A DNA stretch of 64,000 nucleotides from NCBI RefSeq assembly GCF_026262505.1, contig NC_067207.1, positions 22,970,082 to 23,034,081 of the forward strand, in the 5' to 3' direction. A model generated the notes under the pieces. That model ran no database searches, was not told where the DNA came from, and saw nothing but the letters and a program-made list of their open reading frames with translations. Both the position numbers and the translations under genes were made by a program. Every line of letters starts with the position of its first letter. The stretch's first letter is position 1. Below, piece by piece: positions 1-9,834 of the stretch. This stretch comes from Trichomonas vaginalis G3 (taxonomy: Eukaryota; Parabasalia; Trichomonadida; Trichomonadidae).

Positions 1-99
1 GACATCAAAGGTTGCACAATACTTACCTTCAAAGAAGACTTACCATTACTGAAGGAAAAAATAACAGAATATTTCGATAACTTCAAAGAGGAAGAATGA
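1..99 (+). CDS. 3' end of a KilA-N family gene (partial at window edge)
   Basis: The frame open from base 1 encodes 32 residues ending FDNFKEEE. They match the C-terminus of the complete KilA-N gene at 44140-44967 in element C and that at 24668-25474 in element B almost exactly. The KilA-N DNA-binding domain itself would lie to the left of the window. The gene sits just upstream of the replication block, as in C. Confidence 0.8.
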   Translation, partial: DIKGCTILTFKEDLPLLKEKITEYFDNFKEEE

Positions 100-151
100 A
101 GTCACGACAACATTAACGAAGAAGTCACGACAACATTAACGAAGAGAGAAT

Positions 152-187
152 GAGGTGAAAAAACAGGTGAAATCTCACCTCTTCACC
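152..187. repeat. AGATCT-type intergenic palindrome (diverged copy)
   Basis: A gaggtga...tcacctc inverted repeat follows the KilA-N stop by about 50 bases. The centre reads AAATCT rather than AGATCT, so this is a diverged member of the family seen some 19 times in the three elements. Bases 100-141 before it hold two decayed copies of the 25-bp repeat that often accompanies the palindrome. Confidence 0.65.
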
Positions 188-203
188 AAAAATATATTTT
201 TGG

Positions 204-674
204 TTAAATAGCTTCAGGGTCAATTTCTTCAACCATTTCACTTCCTTCGTCAATGTCAATAGAAGCTTCTTCAACCTTTGGTAAGAACTTTTGTATAACA
301 TCTTTGTTCGTTATTGTCTTCAGAGATGAAGGATAATATTTCACATTTATTTCACCCTTCTTATATTCTTTCTGTTCGGAAAGATTTAGCAATACTGAAG
401 AAGTCAATGTTGGAGTTCTTTATAACAGTATAATGAGTATCTTTGACATTCACGAAGAAACCCTTTTGTTTCAAAACTACTGCTAACTCTTGTGAAGTAT
501 AACGTTTGCGGTCAATGACAATAGCTAATGGTCTGACATACTGACCGAACTTAGATTCTTTCACAAACTTCTTGTTAAAGATAACATTACGTTTGAAGCA
601 CCATTGAACTCATTCTTGATGGCAGTAGCGAGAGCATTGTATGAAAAGAACTTGCAATCTTGCATGTGTTTCAT
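204..674 (-). pseudogene. Conserved Maverick gene next to the polymerase, acidic C-terminus (broken)
   Basis: A minus-strand gene, present again at 45255-45727 in element C, lies between the KilA-N gene and the polymerase. It ends in an acidic tail (SIDIDEGSEMVEEIDPEAI). Element B has an intact gene of similar length and acidic end (27344-27763) beside its helicase. An acidic tail next to replication genes suggests a single-stranded DNA-binding protein, as in phage and bacterial SSBs, but no domain is recognised. The copy is broken, with about two breaks. Confidence 0.5.
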
Positions 675-762
675 TAAAATAAAAATATTAAATTATTTTG
701 AAAAATAACTTAAAAAAATGTAATCTAATTTTTCAAAAAATATTTTTTATCCGATAGAAAAG

Positions 763-1140
763 ATGACAGAAAAATTAACTTTTTACATAGCGCCAGACCC
801 TTCTTGCCCACATCCTTTTAAGCCACAATATATAGACATAGAACTAAATAGAGAAAGCGAAATTCCACAATATATATACATAGAACTAAATAGTGAAGGC
901 GAAATTCTACAAACAGAAGAAAGCGAAATTCCACAAACATATAGAGACCTAGATAACGAAAATGGATATGCGCTATTCTGGTTAGATTGTCCTTATAAAA
1001 TGTATGAAAAAAAGGCTTTATATGAAGAATATAGAAAATATTGTCATGAAAACGATATAAGACCAAGCTCTAGAGAAAAATTCTATGCTGGTATAAAACA
1101 TCTTTTCGAAGTTCGGAATGGCAAATATATAAAGAAATAA
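763..1140 (+). CDS. Small protein with a D5-helicase-like C-terminal domain
   Basis: 125 residues. Residues 20-55 are an imperfect repeat (PQYI-IELN, EIPQ). Residues 85-125 (ALYEEYRKYC...VRNGKYIKK) align with the last 45 residues of the SF3 helicase of element B at 27799-29034 (SLYDSYKQYC...VQNGVYTKK), sharing the Tyr-Cys-Glu, Phe-x-Ala and Asn-Gly-x-Tyr-x-Lys-Lys positions. That region in D5-like primase-helicases is a winged-helix DNA-binding tail. The gene lies 51 bases upstream of the polymerase with TTTTTTATCC before its ATG, and is absent at the same place in element C. It may be a captured or leftover helicase tail. Function unproven. Confidence 0.6.
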   Translation: MTEKLTFYIAPDPSCPHPFKPQYIDIELNRESEIPQYIYIELNSEGEILQTEESEIPQTYRDLDNENGYALFWLDCPYKMYEKKALYEEYRKYCHENDIRPSSREKFYAGIKHLFEVRNGKYIKK

Positions 1141-1191
1141 TTTTTCTAAGTTTATTTTTTCGAAAAAATATTTTTTTATTTCCTACTAAAG

Positions 1192-4100
1192 ATGTATCGG
1201 AAGTTGTCTAAGTTAGAACACTCGGAAATAAAACAACTTCTTACAGAAGCTAATATAGATGTTGCAAAACATTACGCGACAAACAAAAAAGCACTCGCTG
1301 ACTTCATTAAAGACTACAATGGTGCAATAAGTTATGATAGAATTCATGAGTTCATAAAGCCGCAACGCGGCGAGGACGAAGTCCATGCAAGAGCATTTCC
1401 TTTAAATGACATTGCTATTGACTTATATCATAGACGTTCAGTACCTCATGAAGTAAGAAGAGAAATGTTTGACATAACAAATGCGAACGTTGGTCATACT
1501 CGTAAAGCTCTTTCGCATGATGTTCGTCAAGAAATGTTTGACATAACAAATGCAAACGTTGGTGAAACAAGAAGAAGAGACGACACACTGAAACAACAGA
1601 GAAGAGAGATGTTTAAAAGTGCTATAGAACAAGTTCGCAAAGCTAACGATGTCATTCGTTCCATTGACGACAAACCAAAAGAAGGTGAGAGATGGTTAAA
1701 GAAAGATGAAGAGAATAGGAAGAGAAATGTGAAGTCAGGCAATAGACTCATTGACTTTAACATCGAAGCTTTAGATGAACCAAACAGAGAATATTTACAC
1801 AAACATTTCGGTAAGGTTTTCATGAGACTCTTAGAGAAAATTAAAATAAACTCGCAACAAAGATGGATGGTATGTTATAAACTTGGTGGAAAGTATGAAT
1901 GTTCTACGTTAAACCTCAATAATATTGGAACATTACTACATCAGCTCTTGAAGGAGAACTTTATATCAGAGATAGAAGCAAATGCTGCAGGTATTGTTGA
2001 AATGCACTATGACTTCTTCTTGACAAACATAAAGAATCTTACTGAAATAAAGATGTATGATTTAACAGAATATGAAGGCTTAACGATGTCAGATGTAAAG
2101 AAAGGCAAACCAAAAAAGAGACCATATAGAGATGAAAGCACACTGACAAATGACCAGAAAGCCATTTTGGAAGCTCTTAAGCAAACAGGAAACCCAGCAC
2201 TTATAGAAAGCTTTTGGAAAGATAATGGTGAAAAGAAGTTTTATAAGAAGAGAAGCGGTCAGTTATGGAAGTATCTTTGCACATTACCTATAAATCTTGA
2301 ACGCTACCAAATCTTCAATGAACTGAACAAAAGAACTGCAATACTTATGACAGAGGACAATTGTTTCGTTTATGCTTGCATTCAGGCTGGAGTAAATGAA
2401 GAAACTATTGACCACATGAGAGAAGTCATTCGTGTTAGAGACTTTCCTCAAAGTAAAGTACAAGAAATTTCTGACGCAACAGGTATAGCATTTAATGTTA
2501 CCATTGGTTATTTCAATGACTCAAGACATAATGAAATAAAGAGATATATACCAAAAGAATGCGAAACTGTTAGAACTATTGACTTACTTCTTGTTGAAGA
2601 CCACTACATGCTAAATGAAAGACTTCCAATGACAACATACTTCATTCGAAACTATAAAGAAATTCTCAAAGCTTGTGGTGGAATGAACATTGAGAAACAG
2701 ATGAAGATTTATACAAAGAGAGAAGATAAATATGTAGTTCGTTATGATAGAACAACACCGTTATGGGATGTTATGAAAACATTGTGGGAGTGCAAATATT
2801 TCGAACCTATTTCTTATGGAGAACTTTTCACATATACTACTGACTTATATAAACAGAACCTTGCACCATTTAAAGATTTGACATATGCTCCAAAGTATTG
2901 TGTACAACTGAAGAAGAAAGCAGAGTCAAAAGAAGTAAATAAAGCTAAATGTAAATTCATTCCTGAGCACGTTTTCTTTGCTGACTTTGAGTGTAGTACG
3001 GATGGCTTTCATAAAGCTTTTAACATCTGTTATGACAGTGAAGATGGTTCAGTGAGTGAAAGCATTTGGGGTCAAAACTGTGCAACAGAATTTTTGGAAA
3101 GACTCCCTGACAAGAGTTTAATATATTTTCACAACCTCAGTTATGACATAAACTTCATCTTAAGACACATGACAGAAGTGAAAGGAACTCCCATCATTAA
3201 AGGTTCACGAACAATGCAAATAACTGGTTTATATAAAGGACGGGCAATTATTATAAAAGACTCTTACAGTGTTATAAATAAGAAGCTTAAACTATTTCCT
3301 GCTATGTTTAACTTACAAACAGGACCGAAAGAAGTATTTCCATATAACTACTACAGCAGTGTTTTGTTAGCAAATGACAACAGAACTGGTGTCATTTCTG
3401 AAGCATGTAAGTTTATCCGGGATGCAGATACATTTATGAAAAAAACATAGATTCCATCAAAGGTTGCAGAATAGATGAGAACCACTTCGACTTAGAAAAA
3501 TATAGCACGTTTTACTGCAAACAAGATGTAAGAATTTTAAGAGAAGGTTTTGTAAAGTTCCGCAATGACTTATTGAAAGAGTTTGATTTAAACGTTTATG
3601 ACTACGTTAGTATTTGTTCAATTGCTAACAAATTGTTTGAGAACAGAGTATACTTCCCGAATGGAAATCTTTATGACCTCTCAAATAAACCAAGAGAATT
3701 TATTTCGAGATGCATTCAAGGTGGAAGATGTATGTTGTCAGATAACATGAAACAAAAGAGCAAAAAGAAACTCATTGCTGACTTCGACACTGTTTCATTA
3801 TATCCTTCAGCTATAGCAAGACTTTATACTTTAGAAGGTATTCCAAAAGTATTGAAGGAAGAAATGTTAAACACAGAGTATCTCATGAGACATTTATTCG
3901 ATGATGACCAAAAGGAACCCATTGGTGAAAAGTTTATGTCTGGCTTCTTTGTTCTCATTAAGATAACAGAGATTGGTATACCCAGACACTTTCATTTAAT
4001 AGTTTGCGACCCTGAACTAAATCCAGAACTTAACGTTCCAAGAAGTTCAAACACTTGCTGTCTCATGTATGTTGACCATATAACATTACAAGACCTCATA

Positions 4101-5040
4101 AAATCAAGGTGTCAAATGTGAAGTGTTGCAAGGATACTATTACGATGGAAACAGAGATATGAGAATAAGAGATGAAGTAAAGAAGTTGTTTGAGTTAAGG
4201 TTAAAGTATAAGAAAGAAGAAAACCCCTTACAAGAAATTATAAAACTCATTCTGAACAGCATTTATGGCAAAACTATTCTATCTCCTATTGAGTCAAAAA
4301 TAACCATAGTAGATGACAAAGATGCTATAAGATATGCTATAAGAAATTACAACCATATAGTGAAGTTCGAAGGTTTGGATGGTTCAGATAAAACTATTTT
4401 CAAGCTAACGAAAAGCATTTGCAGACACTTTAACTTCTGTCCACTTGGTGTTAATATTCTGTCTATGTCAAAACGTATTATGAATGAAGTATTCTGTACT
4501 GCAGAGGACATGGGTCTTCAAATATTTTACCAGGATACCGACAGTATGCACTTATATAATGAAGACATCCCAAAGCTTGCAGCAGAGTTTAAGAAGAGAT
4601 ACGGTAGAGAACTTATAGGAAAGAACCTTGGTCAATTTCATAGCGACTTTGCAGAAATAACACCTGGAAAACAAAGTTTAGCTTATAAAAGTATTTTCTG
4701 TGGAAAGAAGACCTACATAGACTTACTCACGAATGATTTAAATGAAGTTGCATTTCACTGCAGAATGAAAGGCGTGAAGCAAGATGTTATTGCTTTAACC
4801 GCTAATGAAATGTTTCCTGAAGCTATACAATGCTATTACAATGAAGATAAGAACATTCACATACCTGTTGGAACATATGACAAAGACTCTGAGTTCAGTT
4901 TAATGAAACTTTACAAAGCACTTTATGATGGTCAAGAGATTGCATTCGACTTATGTAAGTCATGTCAACCTTGCTTTGCTGAAAAGTTCAACTTTTCAAT
5001 AACGACTAAAACAAGCTTTATTCGTAAGTTGAAGTTCTGA
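1192..5040 (+). pseudogene. Maverick protein-primed family B DNA polymerase (broken)
   Basis: Replicates the element, using a terminal protein as primer in this family. Visible motifs, in order, are exonuclease FADFE and HNLSYDINF, polymerase motif A DFD-x-VSLYPSA, motif B LNSIYGK and motif C YQDTDS, with a basic carboxy end. The amino-terminal 350 residues lack a known domain and hold a tandem duplication (REMFDITNANVG and QEMFDITNANVG). Compared with C, this copy has an in-frame 27-base addition at 1359-1387 that forms two hairpins. The gene is a fossil with about two breaks. The copy in C covers 45817-49624. Confidence 0.92.
1359..1387. repeat. Double-hairpin palindromic insert inside the polymerase gene
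   Basis: GCCGC-AAC-GCGGC is followed by GGAC-GAA-GTCC. The stretch is missing from the C copy of the gene, and the net difference is 27 bases (nine codons), so the frame is kept. The same two-hairpin design occurs at 5087, 35026, 41755, 49671 and 53689. Confidence 0.75.
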
Positions 5041-5086
5041 GGTCATTTATTTTTGTCAGCAATGAGGTCATTTGTGATAAAAATAA

Positions 5087-5113
5087 GCCGCTAGCGGCAT
5101 GGGCGAAGCCTAT
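5087..5113. repeat. Double-hairpin palindrome between convergent genes
   Basis: GCCGCTAGCGGC is followed by GGGC-GAA-GCCT. It lies in the 81-base gap between the 3' ends of the polymerase (plus) and the minor capsid candidate (minus), so it could form a terminator-like structure for both. The C copy is at 49671-49698 with a perfect second hairpin. Confidence 0.7.
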
Positions 5114-5121
5114 GTGGTCAT

Positions 5122-5979
5122 TTACAATACAGCTATTGTAGAGTTTAACAATTGTGCTTCAATGTATAAACAATCTTTCCCATCTGGAGGTAAGAACACT
5201 GGGCACTTATGGTCATGAGTGGAGAACATGTCTATCCAAAACTCACGATTGAAGCCAGTAAGCTTGTAATACTTAGGATTTGACAGTGGTGAAGTTCTTG
5301 TATGACCAATGAACTCATTTTCAACTCCCTTACTTAAGTTTGAATATAATATAGCTTGCTTTCTATCCCAAATGCCAGGTGTTACAATCTTTGAAAATTC
5401 ATTTTTCCTCGGAAGTATTGCATCATAATTGAAAACATTCTTGAAGTCTTCATTGGGTTCAGAGATTTGAAACCTTATACGTAATGGATTTTCTTTCTTT
5501 TTAGCGACTTCATTGAATGGTGAATATATAACAAACTGACAGTCATGAGTTCCATCTTCATTTTCATTAAATTCATAATGAAAGTCTATAAGTTGTGGCT
5601 GACTACCTTCTTCTTTCAGTTGTGCAAGAAACTCACGTAAAGGCTGTAAAGTTTGTACTTCAATATTGAACTTTTTCTCGAACATCTCATTAAATGAAAT
5701 CATACATTGCAACAATGTTGTATCGTCTTTAAAGTATTTGTATATGTGAATGTTTTGGGCGCTTAAAGACTGTTCGTCATTTTCTATCTCGACTTGAAGT
5801 ATAAAGTCAACCTTTCTGAAAGCACGTGTTATATACATAGATGTTATGCCAATGTACTTCTCTTCATTTATGTTCACAATCCAGTCTGTTGGAAACTTAA
5901 ACGTTACTCTGTTCCCCTTTATTTTGACGTCAGGGTTTTCACTACTGAACGCAACAGATAAAGGTATTTGTCTATACAT
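5122..5979 (-). CDS. Candidate minor capsid (penton-like) protein of the A/C family
   Basis: 285 residues, looks whole. No motif is diagnostic, but the layout (start MYRQIPLSVAF, then FKFPTDWI, a basic ITRAFRK strand, late IYSPFN, and an aromatic C-terminal third) resembles two B-element genes at 14844-15641 and 20515-21375, which share the F-x-YP-x-RW opening and an F-x-VWFTT...IPLY ending. Gene size and closeness to the major capsid gene fit the Polinton minor capsid protein. It is convergent with the polymerase. Upstream is TTTATTTTTATCC, the usual A/T motif. Assignment is by position and size only. Confidence 0.55.
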   Translation of the reverse strand: MYRQIPLSVAFSSENPDVKIKGNRVTFKFPTDWIVNINEEKYIGITSMYITRAFRKVDFILQVEIENDEQSLSAQNIHIYKYFKDDTTLLQCMISFNEMFEKKFNIEVQTLQPLREFLAQLKEEGSQPQLIDFHYEFNENEDGTHDCQFVIYSPFNEVAKKKENPLRIRFQISEPNEDFKNVFNYDAILPRKNEFSKIVTPGIWDRKQAILYSNLSKGVENEFIGHTRTSPLSNPKYYKLTGFNREFWIDMFSTHDHKCPVFLPPDGKDCLYIEAQLLNSTIAVL

Positions 5980-6003
5980 TTAGTTTGGATAAAAATAAAC
6001 CAT

Positions 6004-6276
6004 TTACTCTTTCTTTGCTTCAGCTTCCTTTGCTTTTTGTTCTTCCTTTGCTTTTGCTTCTTCTCTAGCTTTTTTCGCCAGCAAACGTGGGTTCTTCTGT
6101 CTTCCAGCAGCTAATGCAGCTAGTTGTTTTTCACTAAGTTTTCTCTTTGGTCTCTCTGGCTTTTGTTCTGGTTTTTGTTCCTTCAGTTCGGATAAAATTT
6201 GTTCACGAATTTCTTTCTTCAATGCTTCAACATCTATGACCCCTTGGGTCTTGTCCGTAGGATTTGACTGAGTCAT
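6004..6276 (-). CDS. Small charged protein, Lys/Glu/Ala-rich helix
   Basis: 90 residues, nearly all predicted helix. It has a KKEIREQILSELKEQ coiled-coil-like segment, a basic patch (ERPKRKLSEKQLAALAAGR) and an alternating Lys/Glu/Ala tail whose length differs from the C copy (50584-50844). It lies 24 bases upstream of the minor capsid candidate on the same strand, so the two may be co-expressed. The basic patch could bind DNA. Not recognised. Confidence 0.65.
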   Translation of the reverse strand: MTQSNPTDKTQGVIDVEALKKEIREQILSELKEQKPEQKPERPKRKLSEKQLAALAAGRQKNPRLLAKKAREEAKAKEEQKAKEAEAKKE

Positions 6277-6321
6277 TTGACTGTAGATAAAAAACTAAAT
6301 TAAAACTTTAACCGATGTAAA

Positions 6322-6750
6322 ATGAGCTTGTCAAAATCAGAACGAGAGTCTATTATATTAAATGACGCCAGAGGAATACAACATCCTTTCTATTATGTAA
6401 GTCAGAGTAAAGATGGTAAAATATATGTAAGAAAAAGAAAGGTTCCATTAGCGAATACAGAGAGCGACAACATTAAGGTGCATGGCACCGAGGGCGAAGC
6501 CCATATAAAACCTTCTGTACAAACTGAGCCACCAAAAGAACAAGAAGAAAAGAAGCCAGATGTACTTTCAATAACGAACCAAGAGCTTATTGCAAAGTTC
6601 GTGAATTTCATTGAAAAGCAAACCGAGTCAAAGAACCCTGACCCACCAGTGAAAGAAGTTGAGACAAAAGAGAATGTACAGTTCATTGAAAATGTCAAGA
6701 AACAACTTCCACCACGAATACCAAGAAGAAGAGTGAGAATAATGAAGTAA
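6322..6750 (+). CDS. Conserved Maverick small protein (142 aa)
   Basis: The first 50 residues (FYYVSQSKDGKIYVRKRKVPL) resemble the 78-residue protein at 8902-9138 (FYVHTMKDGRVQFRKIKQPL), so the two genes are probably old paralogues. The remainder is polar, with a central helix (NQELIAKFVNFIEKQ) and a basic end (PPRIPRRRVRIMK). It is divergent from the small minus gene at 6276 across a 45-base spacer and directly precedes the capsid gene. Bases 6477-6504 contain GGTG...CACC and GGGC-GAA-GCCC palindromes inside the frame. The C copy is 50890-51315. Confidence 0.7.
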   Translation: MSLSKSERESIILNDARGIQHPFYYVSQSKDGKIYVRKRKVPLANTESDNIKVHGTEGEAHIKPSVQTEPPKEQEEKKPDVLSITNQELIAKFVNFIEKQTESKNPDPPVKEVETKENVQFIENVKKQLPPRIPRRRVRIMK

Positions 6751-6755
6751 ATAGA

Positions 6756-6765
6756 TATTTTTATC
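6756..6765 (+). promoter_or_regulatory. A/T promoter-like motif before the capsid gene
   Basis: TATTTTTATC ends 12 bases before the capsid ATG. The same or a near motif (TTTTTAT or TTTTTAC, then a short purine-rich leader ending AAATG) stands before many element genes, for example at 14196, 20495, 32633 (minus) and 51321. It does not match the trichomonad initiator TCA-Y-W. Confidence 0.5.
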
Positions 6766-6777
6766 TGAAGTAAATAC

Positions 6778-8352
6778 ATGCAGAACGAACAGTTAAACGA
6801 ATTTACTCCAGCAGAGCATATTCATCAGATTCGCTCATATTTCGATATCATAGACAATGCAGTTCAAATTGGTGACACTAATAGAAAATATTCTGACGCA
6901 AAGATTCCATCACAACCTGGAACTGCTAAAGATAACACATGGGTAACATTCAATCTCTCACCTCCTGGTGAAAATATGTTGGACCTTTACAATACATTCA
7001 TTACGTATAAAATGGAAGGTCAATTTATTGTAGATAAAGAAATTGGTTCAGGTTCCAATAAAACAAACCCACCAGGATTTTGGATTGGTTTCGATGACGC
7101 TTTCTATGCAGTTGCTGGATATCAAATCCTTGCAAATGGTCGTATCGTATATTCTCAAGACAACGCAAGAGAAGAAGCATATATAACTTCAAACTCACAA
7201 ACTACCGAACAAATAAAGAAAGTCGATGTTTTTCAAAGACTCGACATAAAGATGTATGGAGTCATTCGGGAACATGCAGAACAGGACAAATTGTTGGTGG
7301 TCCAATTACAGCAGGAAAATCATTTGATTTTAAGCTTCGTTTAAGAATTCCTGTTAGAAGATTCCTTCCATTAGAACCTATTCGATTTATTCCAGCTTTT
7401 GCAGGAAACATTCAGCTTAAAGTAAAGTTCAGTAGCGACGCCTTACAATGCACATCTATATCTGTAAATGATATCATTGCTTTCAATCCAACTCTTAAAG
7501 TTGCATTTGCTTCAGGTTCAAATCCACCGACAAATAAATTTGTTCCATGGAATGAACCATTCACTATGATAACGAGTGCAACTGAAGCTAGTGGAACAGT
7601 TACTATTACAACTGTAACCCAGCAACTATTTCGAACAAAGATGGATTTTAATGAATGTTTTATTCATCCAAAGTCATTCTCTTTAGACCCTAACATTTAT
7701 ACAGAACTTGTAGAACATTATACAAACGAGGCTTTATGTTTTTCCTGTTAAAGTTATGGATTGGATTCCTATGGATGGTTCATTCTCAAAGAATACAGAT
7801 AGTTCAAGTGCAACATTTACAGCAGCTTATACGCCTATTAATGTTAAAAGTATTTGGGCACTATTTAGAAAGAAAGACAACTATTATGTTAATTTTGAGA
7901 ACCCTAAGTTTAAATATCTTCAGCTTTCCATGGGAGCTTATGGAAATATGCCTGCAGAACCTGAAAAATCATATGGACCTGTATTTTATGAAATGGTTGC
8001 GAACGCTTGCAATACAAACAATGATATGATTGGATTTAATGAAGATGTTATGAGGTCATTGGTGGATGATGGTAGTGTGGAACATAAATGGGATAGCTAT
8101 GACAACACACATTTCTTATGTGGTTTTCCAACAGAAGTGGACTTTTGCTTCCAGCAAGGTCAAACATCTACTGCTCCAATAACATACAAATTGTCTGTTA
8201 AAGGACCTATTGAACTAGCAACAGAAAATGTACCAAAGCCACTTATTGGATTTATGAGGGATTGTTGCTTTGCAATACAAGTAAGACAGTCAGGCATACC
8301 AATAATAAGACTTGACGACTATAACTTAGCAGCGGACGACAGTGAGGAATAA
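6778..8352 (+). pseudogene. Major capsid protein candidate of the A/C family (broken copy)
   Basis: The copy in C (51343-52869, about 508 residues) is nearly whole and defines the gene. Mid-protein, it shares with the capsid of element B a stretch of the form F-K-L-R-L-R-(I/V)-P-(V/L)...R(F/Y)-(I/L)-P-x-(F/W)-AG-x-I-x-(L/I), which supports homology of two divergent double-jelly-roll capsid proteins. The A copy is a fossil with about two breaks. The last third overlaps the part duplicated in the left end repeat of C. Confidence 0.75.
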
Positions 8353-8382
8353 AGGATGAACGTTTATTTTTAAAGCTTATAA

Positions 8383-8853
8383 ATGAGTTCTTCATCAAGC
8401 TCTCGTGAACCTTCACCATCTGTGAAACAAACTTTACCAAACGATTATGGAGCACCTATTGAATATTTCTTACGAGCTGCACAATGGCAAAGAGCAGTCT
8501 CACCAAGGTTAGGTGTTCCACCAGCTCCTGTCAAAAATAGCATTTGGTCAAGTCCTTATATAAGATATGGTCTCCCACTAGGTTTGCTAGCTACAGCAGG
8601 AGCAGTAATGATGTTGAAAAGAAACAAAGCAAATGTTATAAATAATACTGAAGTAGCTGAATTTGAACAAACTCCGACACCATCGCCAAAACCAACGTCA
8701 AAACCAACGCCTTCACAAACAACACCTTCAATGACTCCTGAACCTATGAAAGTACAAACTCCTGTTCAAAAGTCAACTCCAAAACCGACTCCAACATTTA
8801 AACCAGAACCTACTCCTCAAATAAATCGTAAAACTCCTGCGTTTCCTTACTGA
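8383..8853 (+). CDS. Single-pass membrane protein with Pro/Thr-rich tail
   Basis: 156 residues. A Ser-rich start (MSSSSSSREPS) is followed by a conserved 40-residue region, then one hydrophobic span near residues 60-78 (YGLPLGLLATAGAVMML) ending in KRNK, then about 70 residues of Pro/Thr/Ser/Lys repeats (PTPSPKPT, TPEP) and a final KTPAFPY. Copies at 35357-35815 and 52947-53387 differ mainly in repeat number (152 and 146 residues). It follows the capsid gene by 30 bases. A virion membrane or penton-associated role is possible but unproven. Confidence 0.75.
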   Translation: MSSSSSSREPSPSVKQTLPNDYGAPIEYFLRAAQWQRAVSPRLGVPPAPVKNSIWSSPYIRYGLPLGLLATAGAVMMLKRNKANVINNTEVAEFEQTPTPSPKPTSKPTPSQTTPSMTPEPMKVQTPVQKSTPKPTPTFKPEPTPQINRKTPAFPY

Positions 8854-8901
8854 AAAAATAATGTTAGTTTTATTTTATTTGAACATTTTATTTAGAGTAA
8901 A

Positions 8902-9138
8902 ATGACGACTAAAGTCACTGAAGCAATGAAACAAAAATTTTTGGTAGAATACATTAAATCAGGAGCGGTTCCAGAAGGTTTTTACGTTCATACTATGAAG
9001 GATGGTAGAGTTCAGTTTAGAAAGATAAAGCAACCATTAGATAGAGAAGGTATATTAAGGAAGATTAAACTTCATGAGGACAACATTGCTGAACTTAAGA
9101 AGAAGTTAGAAGAGTTGGAGAAAGGAAGAGAGTTATAA
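8902..9138 (+). CDS. Conserved small Maverick protein with C-terminal coiled coil
   Basis: 78 residues. The N-terminal half has FYVHTMKDGRVQFRKIKQPL, related to the 142-residue protein at 6322. The last 30 residues (LRKIKLHEDNIAELKKKLEEL) form a heptad coiled coil. Two more copies lie at 35072-35308 and 53436-53672, all intact, which suggests constraint until recently. It is part of the gene-bearing end repeat. Not recognised. Confidence 0.75.
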   Translation: MTTKVTEAMKQKFLVEYIKSGAVPEGFYVHTMKDGRVQFRKIKQPLDREGILRKIKLHEDNIAELKKKLEELEKGREL

Positions 9139-9154
9139 AGTAATGAATTCAAGT

Positions 9155-9201
9155 GGGTGAAAAAACAGGTGAAAAAAGAGGTGAGATCTCACCACTTCAC
9201 C
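9155..9201. repeat. AGATCT-centred intergenic palindrome
   Basis: A GGTGAGATCTCACC core has a repeated outer module (gggtgaaaaaacaggtgaaa) on one side only. It lies 17 bases after the stop of the 78-residue gene. The matching place in C (53720-53768) also has one, preceded by a double-hairpin insert absent here. Confidence 0.75.
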
Positions 9202-9301
9202 TAAATTTATTTTTGTGCTATGTTTTCATACGTGTGAGGGTGGTGATATCATTAATTTTTAAGTTTATTTTTTATTTTATTTTTATTTTATTTTTATATA
9301 A

Positions 9302-9622
9302 ATGACGAAAACTATTGAGATAACAAACTACAACGGTCATGAGTTCAAGAATTTGTTCTTCGTTCCTCGTGAAAATACATTCTATCAGATACGAGGGAGA
9401 AAGGGTAAAGTTAGTTTGAGCGTTTATGAAGGAATGAAGAATGGAAAGTTTATACAAGCATACGATACAAACGGTAAGCGTGTTTCATTAGCTTTGTCAA
9501 AACTTACTAACATTTATTTTGACAGTGACTTTGACCTATATGAAGAAGAAAGTGAGTCAGAAGATTATGAGCTGTTATGTGAAGCACAGCAATGGGAGGA
9601 GTTGCAATACGTTTGTAAGTGA
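9302..9622 (+). CDS. Conserved Maverick end-proximal protein (106 aa), acidic C-terminus
   Basis: 106 residues. A mixed N-terminal domain (FFVPRENTFYQIRGRKGK, then DTNGKRVSLALSKL) vaguely recalls the NUMOD-type modules of HNH proteins. The end is very acidic (DLYEEESESEDYELL). It is the last gene before the element end and occurs in every end copy here (34566-34886 and 53868-54188), nearly unchanged. Upstream is TTTTATTTTTATATAA. The position suggests it is always part of the terminal repeat. Function unknown. Confidence 0.75.
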   Translation: MTKTIEITNYNGHEFKNLFFVPRENTFYQIRGRKGKVSLSVYEGMKNGKFIQAYDTNGKRVSLALSKLTNIYFDSDFDLYEEESESEDYELLCEAQQWEELQYVCK

Positions 9623-9782
9623 GAACGTTTATTTTTTCATTAGTGAGTTCGTTAGTGAAAACGTTTATTTTTTCATTAGTGAGGTGAAGTGGTTGGCGGT
9701 TTTATAAATATTTAAGGTTAAGTTAGTGTTGTCGTTTGTGTTGTAAAATATACGTTAACGGTTTCGTAAAGTGTCAAAACCG

Positions 9783-9827
9783 CTAAGTGGTGTATGGAGG
9801 CGCGCAGTGCCTCAGTACACGACTTAG
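9783..9827. repeat. Terminal hairpin of element A
   Basis: Inverted repeat ctaagt-gtgta--gaggc with arms of about 20 bases around a gcgcagt loop, lying 7 bases inside the element end. Related hairpins occur at both ends of C (34360-34404 and 54337-54383), with arm changes that largely keep pairing. Confidence 0.75.
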
Positions 9828-9834
9828 TCATACT

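Larger units (their letters stand above)
1..9834. mobile_element. Maverick/Polinton element A (right part, left end outside window)
   Basis: Gene content and order match element C (about 44880-54393) along the whole stretch: KilA-N gene end, small minus gene, protein-primed DNA polymerase, minor capsid candidate, two small genes, major capsid candidate, and three small genes next to the end. The right end is placed at 9834, where similarity to both ends of C stops and ankyrin coding sequence starts. It is a fossil with several broken genes, notably the polymerase and capsid. By eye it differs from C by only a few changes per hundred bases, so A and C are recent relatives. Family identity rests on polymerase motifs plus the integrase of C. 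Confidence 0.88.

Noticed and set aside
9519-9707. Small gene in another frame over the 106-residue gene
   Set aside because: Shadow of the 106-residue gene plus a T-rich duplicated tail; not kept in the other two copies.
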